DNA of 64,000 nucleotides from contig CM060912.1 of assembly GCA_030737875.1 (NCBI GenBank), positions 880,485,199 through 880,549,198 of the forward strand, written 5' to 3'. Made by a program: the position numbers and the translations under genes. The notes under the pieces are model-generated. The model did no database searches. It worked only from the letters and a program-made list of their open reading frames with translations, and was not told the origin of the DNA. Below, piece by piece: positions 35,963 to 45,463 of the stretch. Each line of letters starts with the position of its first letter. The stretch's first letter is position 1. Source of the stretch: Allium sativum (taxonomy: Eukaryota > Streptophyta > Magnoliopsida > Asparagales > Amaryllidaceae).

Positions 35963-38900
35963 CTAATCCAAATATCGCATTAAGTGTTGGGCATTCCATG
36001 CTCGAGGGACTTCTTCGCCATCTACGGTCGTTAACTTGAATGTTCCTTTATCAAGTTTCCGTTGGATGACAAAGGGTCCCTCCCATTTTGGGCCGAGGTG
36101 AGGAAGGGATGGAAAAACTCTCTTGAGCACCAAATCTCCGGGTTCAAAAGTTCTGAGGCGAACTTTTTTGTCATAATAGCGCGCCATCTGACGCCGATGT
36201 CTTGCTGCACGCAAGTCTGCTTCGTCTCTTTTCTCTTCGACTTCATCAAGAGACTCAAGTAAAAGTGCCCGATTCGTCATCGGGTCATAATATGTCACCC
36301 TGTGGGAAGGAACTTCCAGTTCAACTGGAATTACTGCTTCTGAACCAAAGGAGAGGGAGAAAGGGGTATGACCAGTAGCCGTTTTAAACGTTGTTCGATA
36401 TGCCCACAAAGCTAGGGGCAATTCATCAACCCATTTTGCCTTTGCACGCTCTAATCGCTTTTTGAGGATGGATTTTATTACCTTGTTTATTGCCTCTACT
36501 TGCCCATTAGATTGTGGATAGGCCACTGCAGTATATCGTTTGTCTATCTTATATTTCTGGCAAAAGTTTCTGAATTCAGTGCTATCAAATTGGGTCCCAT
36601 TGTCAGTAATAATTGTCCTTGGGATTCCGAATCGGCATATAATATTTCGGACCACAAAACTTATCACCTTTCTTGTGGTGATCTTAGTCAAGGGTTCAGC
36701 TTCCACCCACTTCGTGAAATAATCCACGGCTACTATGGCATACTTAGCCCCCCCTTTAGCAATCGGTAAAACTCCAATGATATCGATTCCCCGTGTGGCA
36801 AATGGCCAAGGACTCACCATCGATTTAAGCTGGGTTGATGGTGCCCTGGGGATTTTGGCGAATCTCTGGCACTTATCGCAGCGTCGTGAATAATCAGCTG
36901 CATCCTTGTTGATCGTAGGCCAGAAGTATCCGTACCGCAATATTTTCTTTGCTAAAGTTTGACCTCCTGTATGATCTCCACACTCACCTTCGTGTACTTC
37001 TCTCAGTACACGCTTGATGTCGTCGTGTGCGATACATCGTAACAGGGGCATAGAAAATCCTTGCCTATAGAGGGTATCGTCTTGCATAACATATCTGGCA
37101 GCTTTGCGAACTACAGCTCTCTTTTCACTCTTCTTTAATGGGAGTGTCCCATTCTTAAGAAAATTCTTGATTGGCGTCATCCATGATTCCTTCTCTGGTT
37201 CCGCTTCAAGAACGAATTCCATTTCCATTGACTCAAAGCTTGGCGACTCCAACGTTTCAATTGGAATTACCTCAGTCCCTTCTGGATTGTCAGAACTAGC
37301 TAATTTTGCTAGTCTATCCGCTTTCTGGTTTTCTTCTCTGGGAATATGTGTTATGTTGTACCGCTCTAAGCTACTTAATAGCTCTTTCACTTTCTTAAGG
37401 TAAGCAACAAGTCGAGGTCCTCGAGCCGCGAACTCCTCTCGCACTTGACAAACAACAATCTTAGAGTCACAAAATATATCCATCACTTTTACTCCGAGGT
37501 CTTTAGCGAGTTTCAGCCCGGCAATCAGGGCTTCATACTCAGAGTCGTTGTTTGTTGCCGAAAATTCTAATCGCAGGGCGTAATATAACGACCGTCCCTC
37601 CGGAGTGACTAAGACAATTCCAGCTCCGGATCTTCGGTCATTTTTGGCTCCATCTGTATATAATTCCCACGGATTCATCTTTAGCTTATCCTCGGATTTA
37701 ACCACTCGGTCATTGATTATTTCTTCCTCTGGAATGGTGAACTCCGCAATAAAGTCTGCTAGAGCTTGCCCCCTGATTGACTTTCGTGGTTGAAAATTCA
37801 AATCAAACTGGCTTAGTTCTATGTTCCATTTAATCAACCTTCCCGACGCTTCGGGTCTCTGCAACACTTGTCTTAACGGCTGATCGGTGTATATGGTTAT
37901 TGGATGGGCTTGGAAGTAGTGACGAAGCTTTCGGGATGCAATCAGGAGGCTATAAGCAAGCTTCTCGATCTTTGGGTAGTTGCGCTCTGCCGCTGCTAAT
38001 TTCTTACTCACATAGTATACTGGCCTTTGTACTTTGTCTTCTTCTCGAACCAGAACTGTGCTGACAGCGTGAGCCGAGACTGCTAGATAAACAAATAGTT
38101 CTTCATGGTCTACGGGCTTTGATAAGATTGGCTGTTTTTCTAACAGTTCTAACAGATTTTGAAAAGCCTCGACACAATCGGGAGTCCACTGGAAGTTCTT
38201 CTTTCCCCTTTTTATCAAATCAAAAAATGGAACACATTTATTGGTGGCTTTAGAGATGAATCTACTTAGCGCCGCTACCTTTCCTGCCAGACTTTGGACG
38301 TCTTTAATTTTCCTTGGTTCTTTGATATTTCTAATCGCCGCTATCTGGCTAGGGTTGATCTCAATTCCTCGGGAACTCACAATGAAGCCAAGGAACTTTC
38401 CCGACGCCACTCCAAATGAACATTTTAAAGGATTCAATTTCATACAGTATTTTCGCAAGATACCAAACATTTCTGCTAAGTCTTGCGTATGACTGGAGGA
38501 CTGCTTTGATTTAACAAGCATATCATCCACATAAACTTCCATAGTTTTTCCTATTTGATCATAAAACATTCTATTTACCAACCGCTGATAAGTAGCTCCA
38601 GCGTTTTTTAATCCGAACGGCATTACAACATAACAATATAATCCCAAATTCGTAATGAAACTCGTATGCTCTTGGTCTAGCACATGCATAGGAATTTGAT
38701 TGTATCCAGAATACGCATCCATGAAAGAGAGAAGTTCGTGACCTGCTGTCGAGTCTACAAGCTGGTCAATTCTGGGAAGCGGGAAACTATCCTTTGGGCA
38801 AGCCTTATTTAAATCTGAAAAGTCAATACAAGTTCGCCACTTTCCGTTTGGCTTCTTTACCAAGACAGGATTCGATATCCAGTCGGGATAAGTCGAATCT

Positions 38901-39298
38901 CGAACAAATCCATTTTGCTTCAATTTCTCTACTTCTTCTTTGAGAGCAACCGACCTCTCTGGGCCCAGCATGCGTCTCTTTTGCTTCACAGGCAGATGCT
39001 TCGGATTTACATTCAATTTGTGACTGATAACGGAAGGCGATATCCCACACATGTCAGCATGGGTCCAGGCGAACACATCTAAGTTCGCCTTCAAGAAGTT
39101 CGTCAGCTCTTCAGCACGACGTGGATCCAATTGGGAACCAATCTTCAAAACTTTCGTCGGATCAGCTTTATCAACAGGAATTTCCACTGTTGCTTCATTA
39201 GGAGTTGCATTCCTAGCCTCTGGTTCCTCGTCTTTTCTAGGATCCAGGTCTTCAGGCGTTCCTTTTCGCAACTCCCTTGGGTTCAACCTCTCTAATTG
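35963..39298 (-). CDS. pol: Tat element Pol: RT, two RNase H domains, integrase (reached by UAG readthrough)
   Basis: In frame with gag after the UAG at 39299-39301. Numbering here starts at the TTG codon at 39286. RT: DFSDLNKACPKDSFPLPRID near 155, FGLKNAGATYQR near 224, YVDD at 252-255. The first RNase H (about 350-515) has lost its first catalytic Asp (LAVSAHAVS where active enzymes have a TDAS-type motif). The second, archaeal-type RNase H (about 538-665) keeps YTDGA (Asp545), SEYEAL, FCDSK (Asp607) and KADRLAK (Asp657). Integrase: zinc motif H765, H772, C803, C806, then Asp835, Asp895 and Glu931 (D-D-35-E), and a GPF module near 1070. There is no chromodomain. No internal stop or frameshift, so the product looks functional. 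It acts in reverse transcription and integration. Confidence 0.95.
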   Translation of the reverse strand, partial: QLERLNPRELRKGTPEDLDPRKDEEPEARNATPNEATVEIPVDKADPTKVLKIGSQLDPRRAEELTNFLKANLDVFAWTHADMCGISPSVISHKLNVNPKHLPVKQKRRMLGPERSVALKEEVEKLKQNGFVRDSTYPDWISNPVLVKKPNGKWRTCIDFSDLNKACPKDSFPLPRIDQLVDSTAGHELLSFMDAYSGYNQIPMHVLDQEHTSFITNLGLYCYVVMPFGLKNAGATYQRLVNRMFYDQIGKTMEVYVDDMLVKSKQSSSHTQDLAEMFGILRKYCMKLNPLKCSFGVASGKFLGFIVSSRGIEINPSQIAAIRNIKEPRKIKDVQSLAGKVAALSRFISKATNKCVPFFDLIKRGKKNFQWTPDCVEAFQNLLELLEKQPILSKPVDHEELFVYLAVSAHAVSTVLVREEDKVQRPVYYVSKKLAAAERNYPKIEKLAYSLLIASRKLRHYFQAHPITIYTDQPLRQVLQRPEASGRLIKWNIELSQFDLNFQPRKSIRGQALADFIAEFTIPEEEIINDRVVKSEDKLKMNPWELYTDGAKNDRRSGAGIVLVTPEGRSLYYALRLEFSATNNDSEYEALIAGLKLAKDLGVKVMDIFCDSKIVVCQVREEFAARGPRLVAYLKKVKELLSSLERYNITHIPREENQKADRLAKLASSDNPEGTEVIPIETLESPSFESMEMEFVLEAEPEKESWMTPIKNFLKNGTLPLKKSEKRAVVRKAARYVMQDDTLYRQGFSMPLLRCIAHDDIKRVLREVHEGECGDHTGGQTLAKKILRYGYFWPTINKDAADYSRRCDKCQRFAKIPRAPSTQLKSMVSPWPFATRGIDIIGVLPIAKGGAKYAIVAVDYFTKWVEAEPLTKITTRKVISFVVRNIICRFGIPRTIITDNGTQFDSTEFRNFCQKYKIDKRYTAVAYPQSNGQVEAINKVIKSILKKRLERAKAKWVDELPLALWAYRTTFKTATGHTPFSLSFGSEAVIPVELEVPSHRVTYYDPMTNRALLLESLDEVEEKRDEADLRAARHRRQMARYYDKKVRLRTFEPGDLVLKRVFPSLPHLGPKWEGPFVIQRKLDKGTFKLTTVDGEEVPRAWNAQHLMRYLD

Positions 39299-39301
39299 CT
39301 A
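39299..39301 (-). promoter_or_regulatory. Leaky UAG between gag and pol (readthrough signal)
   Basis: The minus strand reads GCA-TAG-CAA-TTA-GAG. Gag and Pol are in the same frame across it, and there is no overlap or frameshift site. UAG followed by CAA-UUA fits the CAR-YYA readthrough context known from tobamoviruses. Readthrough would yield a Gag-protease-Pol fusion in small amounts. Confidence 0.8.
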
Positions 39302-42022
39302 TGCCGAGTCCCCCTTTGAGGGAGATGAGGCATCCTTATTCTCAGCATTAACTCCTTTCATCAACATCTTCAGTTCGGCCACATAGCAGGCCCGTCCAGA
39401 AACCTGATCCCCCCTTATTACTCCAGTCCCGGCTTCGGTTGGGAACTTTAGTAACAAGCACCAAGGGGCGATACAAATTCTAAACTCAGCGAGGGCAGGC
39501 CTCCCTAAAAATGCGTTATATGGCGAATCTACATCCAGTACTACAAACTGAAGCATTCGCACTCTTCTACGTTCTCCTTGCCCTAGGGTCACAGGCAACT
39601 CTATATATCCCATAGGAGCTGTCGTCGCTCCGTTGAAACCTCTAATCCATCCTTCACAAGGTTTCAGATCTTCAGGCTCAAGCTTCATCTGATCAAATGA
39701 CTTCTTGAACAAAATATTAACGGAACTTCCGTTGTCTACTAATACCTTATGGACCAACGCTGGCCCAATAGTGGTAGTAATAACCAACGGATCATTGGTG
39801 GGAGATTGTATTCCCGTGTTGTCTCGGCTGCGAAACACCACGTCATCGAACATGGTTTTTTGTTGTTTGATGGGGGTGACATCTTCCAACTCGTCACCTT
39901 CATTCACATCTAGATGTTTGGCAGCATTCACATATTGGTCCATTGACCTAAAGCTTCGAATTGCCGGGTGAGGTCCGCCTACTATGGAGTTGATGACGAT
40001 CCCTTTACCTTTCTGCTGCGCGGTAGGCTTAGGAGCAGGTAGGATTTGCTTTGGAGCCTGCTCTCCTTGCCCCCTGTCCCTCGGGGCAACCTTGTACTCA
40101 TCCAACTTTCCTTCACGCAGCAGCTTTTCAATTACATCCCTCAAATGTCGACATTCATTGGTCGAATGTCCATGCGTTCCGTGAAATAAGCAAAATTTCC
40201 CTGTCGCCATTTCTTTCTCGGTCGAATCACGAGGTGGCGGTCTTTTGTACTGCAACACATTATACGTGTCCAGGTAAATATTTTCCAACGTGTCATTCAA
40301 TGGTGTGTAGTTCTCGTAGTTCTGGAATCGGGGCCTTTTGTTTGGGTCGCTTCCCCTATTTCTGTTTCTCCTGTTACCGTTCGAATTACGGTTGTTGTTG
40401 TTTCCCCCGCTTCCAGTATTGTTGTTTCCACCCTTGTTTCCTACATTTACTTCAACCTTGCCAGCACTTTCCCCAGACTGCTTCACTGCAATATTACTCT
40501 GCACATTCTCCTTTGAAGCTGTCTCAGACTTTCTCTTCCGGTTTGCCCGGGCCTCCTCTCGTCTCAGATAAATATCGGCTTTTTCGTAGAATATCGCCCT
40601 TGTGGGGGGTGTCTTCCCAGAAAGGTAGTCTCCAAACTCAGATTCGGGATCGACTCCTTCCTTCAATGCCATTAGAATAGTGGGCTCATGCGGGTCACTA
40701 ACCTCAGTTACAGCTTGGTTAAATCGATCTAAATATGCCCTTAAAGATTCTCCTGGTGCCTGTTTGATCCTTGACAATTCAATAACGCTCTTGGACTTTC
40801 GAGCATGTAGTCGGAACTGGTTCATGAAACGCTCGCTTAGTTCTTTGTAATTAGAAATTGAACGAGGAGGAAGTCGGGTAAACCAAAATAAAGCCACATC
40901 TTCTAGGTAGATTGGGAACGCTTTGCATTTTACTTCATCGGGGGCAGCAGCTGCATTCATAAGCCACGAATACCGCATCAAGTGCTGTCCTGGATCAGTC
41001 CTTCCATTATATTTATCCATCTGTGGCAAATTAAAGCGTCGGGGGAACTGGAAGTCTAGGATGTCGTCAGTGAACGGAGTATGGCTTCGCTCTATACCGT
41101 AGTCTTCATTTGTATAATTCCGGCTTTCGGACATAATTCGACGAACCATCGCCTGCACATCGGCACTAGTTAGGGGCTGCTCAGGTTCCCTGGCCCTAGT
41201 GTCCGTGTTCCTCCGGGGCTCTTGCTCAGGAGACGCCCTTCTTCTTCGAGCTGCCTCTGCTCTATTCCTTTCCCTGCGTTCCCGGTCGATCTCGGGAAGA
41301 GGGGACTGGAGTCTTTGCCCCCGAGATGGGCTATCGTTTCCTAATGCTCGTGCGATATCCTCGCGAGATCCCAAAGATCCAAACGTTAGCTGCTCCACGT
41401 TCTGAGGTCGTTCGAGTGGCCTTCGCTCACGGGGCCTCTCTTCCTCAGAAGATGAAGATTGATCTACTGGTGTATGACGAACTGGCGACGGAGTTCTTTG
41501 CCGGCGGAGCTCACTGATTTCCCGACTCATGAGCCTCATATTTTCCTGCATCATGAGATTGGTGCGCTCATGAACTCTCATAGCTTCCCTCGTGCTCTCA
41601 AGCATATCAAGCAAGCGCGAGAAATCTCCTTGAGTGATGGGAGCAGATGGATTGGCCTGATCTCCAACCCTGGCAGCTGGAATTGGAGCATTTGCGGGGA
41701 CTCGAGTAGATGTTCCAGCTTCACCAAGCATCGGGTCGGATCGGAGGTAGGAAGTCGGGTCGGATCGGAGCTGGGGTGTCTGTTCGGATCGGTGTGCAGC
41801 GAGCAAGTCGGGTCGGTTCAGACTGGGGGAGTGCACTGCTTCAGATTCTCCAACCCGGATCGGATCGGAACTTTCCCCTTGCTGTCGGTTCGGATTTCCT
41901 GCGTTGATTCTCCCTGCTGCTGAACTCTGCCCCCTAGACCTTGTTACAACAGCATGTTGCTGATCTTCACCAGCTCCATTTCCTTGAACAGACTGGACTT
42001 CCTTGCCTTTTCCTCTGGCCAT
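39299..42022 (-). CDS. gag: Tat element Gag with protease domain
   Basis: 907 residues from ATG (42022) to UAG (39299). The N-terminal 300 or so residues are disordered and Arg/Gln-rich; part is encoded by CGGATC-type repeats that give RSDPTSYLRSDP. The retrotransposon gag domain (about 330-490) includes KAFPIYLEDVALFWFTRLP and AYLDRFNQA. A Gly/Asn/Arg-rich basic linker follows. A zinc-knuckle variant CLFHGTHGHSTNEC (about 611-624, spacing C-x2-H-x4-H-x4-C) is the form usual in Tat elements. The aspartic protease (about 745-850) has VLVDNGSSVNILF (Asp763) and AFLGRPAL. The start is supported by its position 144 nt after the 5' LTR. Gag would form the particle; the protease would cleave Gag and Gag-Pol. 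Confidence 0.94.
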   Translation of the reverse strand: MARGKGKEVQSVQGNGAGEDQQHAVVTRSRGQSSAAGRINAGNPNRQQGESSDPIRVGESEAVHSPSLNRPDLLAAHRSEQTPQLRSDPTSYLRSDPMLGEAGTSTRVPANAPIPAARVGDQANPSAPITQGDFSRLLDMLESTREAMRVHERTNLMMQENMRLMSREISELRRQRTPSPVRHTPVDQSSSSEEERPRERRPLERPQNVEQLTFGSLGSREDIARALGNDSPSRGQRLQSPLPEIDRERRERNRAEAARRRRASPEQEPRRNTDTRAREPEQPLTSADVQAMVRRIMSESRNYTNEDYGIERSHTPFTDDILDFQFPRRFNLPQMDKYNGRTDPGQHLMRYSWLMNAAAAPDEVKCKAFPIYLEDVALFWFTRLPPRSISNYKELSERFMNQFRLHARKSKSVIELSRIKQAPGESLRAYLDRFNQAVTEVSDPHEPTILMALKEGVDPESEFGDYLSGKTPPTRAIFYEKADIYLRREEARANRKRKSETASKENVQSNIAVKQSGESAGKVEVNVGNKGGNNNTGSGGNNNNRNSNGNRRNRNRGSDPNKRPRFQNYENYTPLNDTLENIYLDTYNVLQYKRPPPRDSTEKEMATGKFCLFHGTHGHSTNECRHLRDVIEKLLREGKLDEYKVAPRDRGQGEQAPKQILPAPKPTAQQKGKGIVINSIVGGPHPAIRSFRSMDQYVNAAKHLDVNEGDELEDVTPIKQQKTMFDDVVFRSRDNTGIQSPTNDPLVITTTIGPALVHKVLVDNGSSVNILFKKSFDQMKLEPEDLKPCEGWIRGFNGATTAPMGYIELPVTLGQGERRRVRMLQFVVLDVDSPYNAFLGRPALAEFRICIAPWCLLLKFPTEAGTGVIRGDQVSGRACYVAELKMLMKGVNAENKDASSPSKGDSA

Positions 42023-42166
42023 GAGTCTTTGACAATTACTTCAACGAATGTAAGAAAGTGGAGAAACTTAAGGATTCACTCCTTTGAACTCAACGGTCCA
42101 AAAAGTAGAAAGAGATCCCGGAAAATAAAGAATTTTAGATGAGGATTCTCAGTGAAAGCACTAAAA
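42023..42166 (-). other. Tat leader with primer-binding region
   Basis: 144 nt between the 5' LTR and the gag ATG. On the minus strand the LTR is followed by TTTTAGTGCTTTCACTGAGA. There is no TGG directly at the junction, so the primer tRNA is not obvious by eye. Confidence 0.5.
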
Positions 42167-43039
42167 TGTTAGACCCAAATGTGGTTCTAACACCCAAATT
42201 GATTAGAAACAAGATAAAGTAAAGCAGAAATAAAAAAGAACACACAAGGTTTATAGTGGTTCGGCGAAGAAATGCCTACGTCCACTTAGTTTTCACTATA
42301 TTCAGCAATTCAATTACAAATACAATGTAAGATTCGCTCACAACTCACTTTTGTTCACTCAGAAAAATAAAAACAGGAAATGAAAGATGGTTTGGATTTT
42401 CCGGGAGTGAAGGAATTCGAATGATGGAGGTACTTGGATTCTCAAAGTGCTGAAAAAAGATCCTTCTCTTTGTCTCTAGATGGGGTATTTATAGGTGTGA
42501 ATTTGCCTGAGATGCAATCCGGGTCGGAACACGTGTCATCCATCGCACTCTCTTCGGGTTTGGATAGGCTATCAAGCTGACAACGCATCAATGAGATGGA
42601 CGTTAGGGGTAGGAATTGGTCACATCCGGTCCGGTTCTCCAGGCGACTTTATAGGAGATTTTCCTGGATCATGGGTGCGGGTCGGAGACGTGCAGGTTGG
42701 GGGCTCGGATCGGAATACCCGACCCGAACCGGAGTAGCTTGGACGTCTCTTCTTCTCTAATCATACTCCACTCCGCTCCGAAGTCGTGGCAAGCAGACGG
42801 CTTTCTGATCCACCTGAGATTCATTGGCCTTCCGATCCGATCAGGTATGCTTTGCCAATTTATCCAGTAAGAGATATCCGATCCGAACAGAGAATTTTAC
42901 CCGATCCGAACCGATATGCTGCTATCAATCTGAATTGTGGAGTTTCCTTCCGATCCGAACCGGAGTCGCATAACTTGAAATACTCTTCAACGGTTGGTTT
43001 CTTGACTTTGTGTTGCCTAGTTCACAAAGTAGGCTAACA
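42167..43039 (-). repeat. 5' LTR of the Tat element
   Basis: 873 bp, the same as 29064-29936 except one visible substitution. As the element is in minus orientation, this is the promoter LTR, with U3 beginning at 43039. Confidence 0.95.
42486..42493 (-). promoter_or_regulatory. TATA box of the Tat 5' LTR promoter
   Basis: CCTATAAATACCCC on the minus strand, 546 bp into the LTR. Transcription would start near 42460 and run leftward through gag-pol. Confidence 0.75.
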
Positions 43040-43540
43040 GAGTTGCATTCCGATTCAGAAATAAAGAATATTTTAAGATAACGAATATTTTAAAATAATG
43101 AATATTTTAAAAATAATATTCAGTGAAGAATTAAATGGTGATTTTGATGTCCGATTTTGGATGGACACAAAAATATAGAAATATTCATAACCGAAATGAA
43201 TAATGAAGCCGAGTTAAGTAGGAAATGGTATTTTTACTCGAACGGCTTTCTATATCGATTTTATTCATTTTATAATGAATATAGGAAAGATTTGATTTTA
43301 AAGTCTGATATTTTGAAAATATTATCATTTTAAACATTATAATGATATAGAATATTCATTTTGATTTAAAATTGAAAATGAAGTTGAAATCGTTTTCAAA
43401 CGAATTTACAAATATTTTATAAAATACGTTTTAAATGAAAATCGACGATATATATATATTTAACGGCCTGAATAGAACGCGCCACACATCGACCGTTCAC
43501 GAATTTCGACCATTAACTTCAAATTTATGTAACGGGAGAT

Positions 43541-43565
43541 CCGACCGTCGGATTCTCCTAAATTT
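43541..43565. other. Conserved GC-rich palindrome in LTR D
   Basis: Arms ATCCGAC and GTCGGAT (here on the plus strand around gatccgaccgtcggat) extended by GGAG/CTCC with one bulged base. The same palindrome occurs near 950, 9600, 19505, 48840, 61410 and 61655 in the other LTRs. Confidence 0.7.
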
Positions 43566-44637
43566 GAAACTGTTAGGTTCGTATCGAAAAGATCTTTCCA
43601 ATGAATATAAGAGATTTAAATTTGAACGGTTAGATTTCAAATTATGTCCAAATTAATTTCAGAAAAGATAACTATGGATGTAGTTCGCTGGTCGTTTTTG
43701 GAAACCGATTGTACGGGCATTAATAAAATTGTTAAAATATGAAAAAATTATGTAAAATCATTATAATTGATTTGGAAAGATTTTGGATGAAGTGGAATAG
43801 ATTTGAATATAACCAGATTTTTCCAACATATGAAGTGGAATAGATTTGAAAGGAAATAATATTCGGAATATTTCGATATTGGATTACGTGATTATATGGA
43901 TATTATTGAGGAATTTGGAAGACACAGTTATCCTTATTCTTAATACAATATCCATTAGTTTCAGAATTTGATATTGAATATAAGTCGGTATAATTTCTAT
44001 TTGGAGCCTTGTTTTTAATATCGAATTGGATTTTGGGTTTGTCGTGAATGGTTTCTTAAATAAAACATTTCTTAAACCCAGTTGAGGAAAGAATAAATCT
44101 TTTAATTAAGATATAGAGAAATTTACCAATTAATTAATATTTAAATGGAATTGAATTAGAAGTGGATTTTTGGGTTTATCATGAATTGTGTTTTTAATAA
44201 CATTGGTTCTTTAACCCAATTAATGGTGAAGATATGATTTGGAATTCATAAATCTTTTTATTAAGTTTTAATGTAAATTTTCCAAAGTAAAGTTTTCCAA
44301 TTTAATACATTAAATTCGATTGAAGGGAATTCGATTTAATAATAATCGAGATGAGCTTTTGGGAATGAAGGCCATTACTATATATGGAATTTAAAAGGCT
44401 TTGCCATTATTTCATTTATATTATTAATCTGATACGAAAATTTATATCGATTATATATTGATCTGTTTTCCGTGAAGATTCCATAGTTAATGGAAGACGA
44501 TTTGGGTTTATCGTGAACTGTGTTTTTAATAACATTGGTTCTTTAACCCTGTTAAAGACAAGATTAATTTCTTTAAGTTAAAAGAATCATAAAGTAATGA
44601 TTTTTAGGATTAAAACCAAGTTGGAGTTTTAATAAAT

Positions 44638-45085
44638 TGTAACACCCCTAAGTCCCACATCATGGAAGCCTGTGTGAAGTGGGTACTTATATAGTAGAGC
44701 CCGTCTCTTACTAACGCCGAGGCCTTTTGAGGAACAAAACCCCACACCTATATGGTAGCTAAGTTGGAGACAATATCCTACATGAATGGAGGTGCGGATT
44801 GTTACAGTGATATCAGAGCCAATACCCAGCCGGAATTGTGGCTCCTTTATGGACCACAGTGCTTGGGTGAGGTGTTTGTGAGCCAACGGGGACGTTGGGC
44901 TCTGTAGGATGGGAGAATTTAATACCCCTAAGTCCCACATCGTGGAAGCCTGTGTGAAGTGGGTACTTATATAGTAGAGCCCATCTCTTACTAACGCCGT
45001 GGCTTTTGAGGAACAAAACCCTACACCTATACGGTGGCTAAGTTGGGGACAATATCTTGCGTGAACGGAGGTGCGGGTTGTTACA
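44638..45085 (+). mobile_element. TRIM (miniature LTR retrotransposon), 448 bp
   Basis: LTR1 44638-44806 (TGTAACACCCCTAAGTCCCA...GATTGTTACA) and LTR2 44918-45085 are near copies; LTR2 begins TTTAATAC, having lost the TG. Between them, 111 bp start with GTGATATCAGAGCC (a decayed initiator-Met PBS) and end with a purine tract AGGATGGGAGAA. The flanking TSD is TAAAT on both sides (44633-44637, 45086-45090). There is no coding capacity, so mobility would depend on proteins of another element. Confidence 0.92.
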
Positions 45086-45463
45086 TAAATCTTTAATTAG
45101 ATTGAAATAGGAATGAGGTAATTAAATTTATCGAATTCATGAAATGATCGAGAATGGAGTACCACCAGTTTTACTCCAGGCGATAGTTAAATCTTTAATT
45201 AGATTTGAACGTGAAATGGTAATTAATTTTACCGATAACACAGTGGGTGTTAGATATGGGGTACAACCAGTTTTGTTCCATGGGATGAATAGGCTAGGAT
45301 TGGAAAGTAAAATAAATGATTACATCGGTAAGGATCACTAAATCCCAACTAGTTTTATAAACCTTAATTTGGTTTAGAATTGTTAAAGGCTAAAATAAAA
45401 TCTTTGAAAATGATATCCAAAGGAAGATTAAAGAATAAATTTAAAAGAATTTATCTTTGATAG

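Larger units (their letters stand above)
29064..43039 (-). mobile_element. Complete Tat-lineage Ty3/gypsy retrotransposon
   Basis: The 13,976-bp element has LTRs of 873 bp (29064-29936 and 42167-43039) with TGTTAG...TAACA termini and a perfect 5-bp target duplication GAGTT (29059-29063, 43040-43044). Gag-protease and Pol are on the minus strand. A separate spliced gene lies on the plus strand between pol and the left (3') LTR. Lineage evidence is two RNase H domains (the second of the archaeal type), no chromodomain, a long 3' internal region, post-pol tandem repeats and an antisense accessory gene. The LTRs show one difference by eye (C at about 29457 against T at about 42560), so insertion is recent. 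Confidence 0.95.

Noticed and set aside
35963..36200. Chromodomain at the Pol C-terminus
   Set aside because: The sequence ends shortly after the GPF module with HLMRYLD; no chromodomain-like residues follow.
40051..40680. 209-codon plus-strand ORF opposite gag
   Set aside because: It lies fully within the gag frame on the other strand, is Cys/Ser/Phe-rich without a domain, and is best explained as a shadow of gag codon bias.
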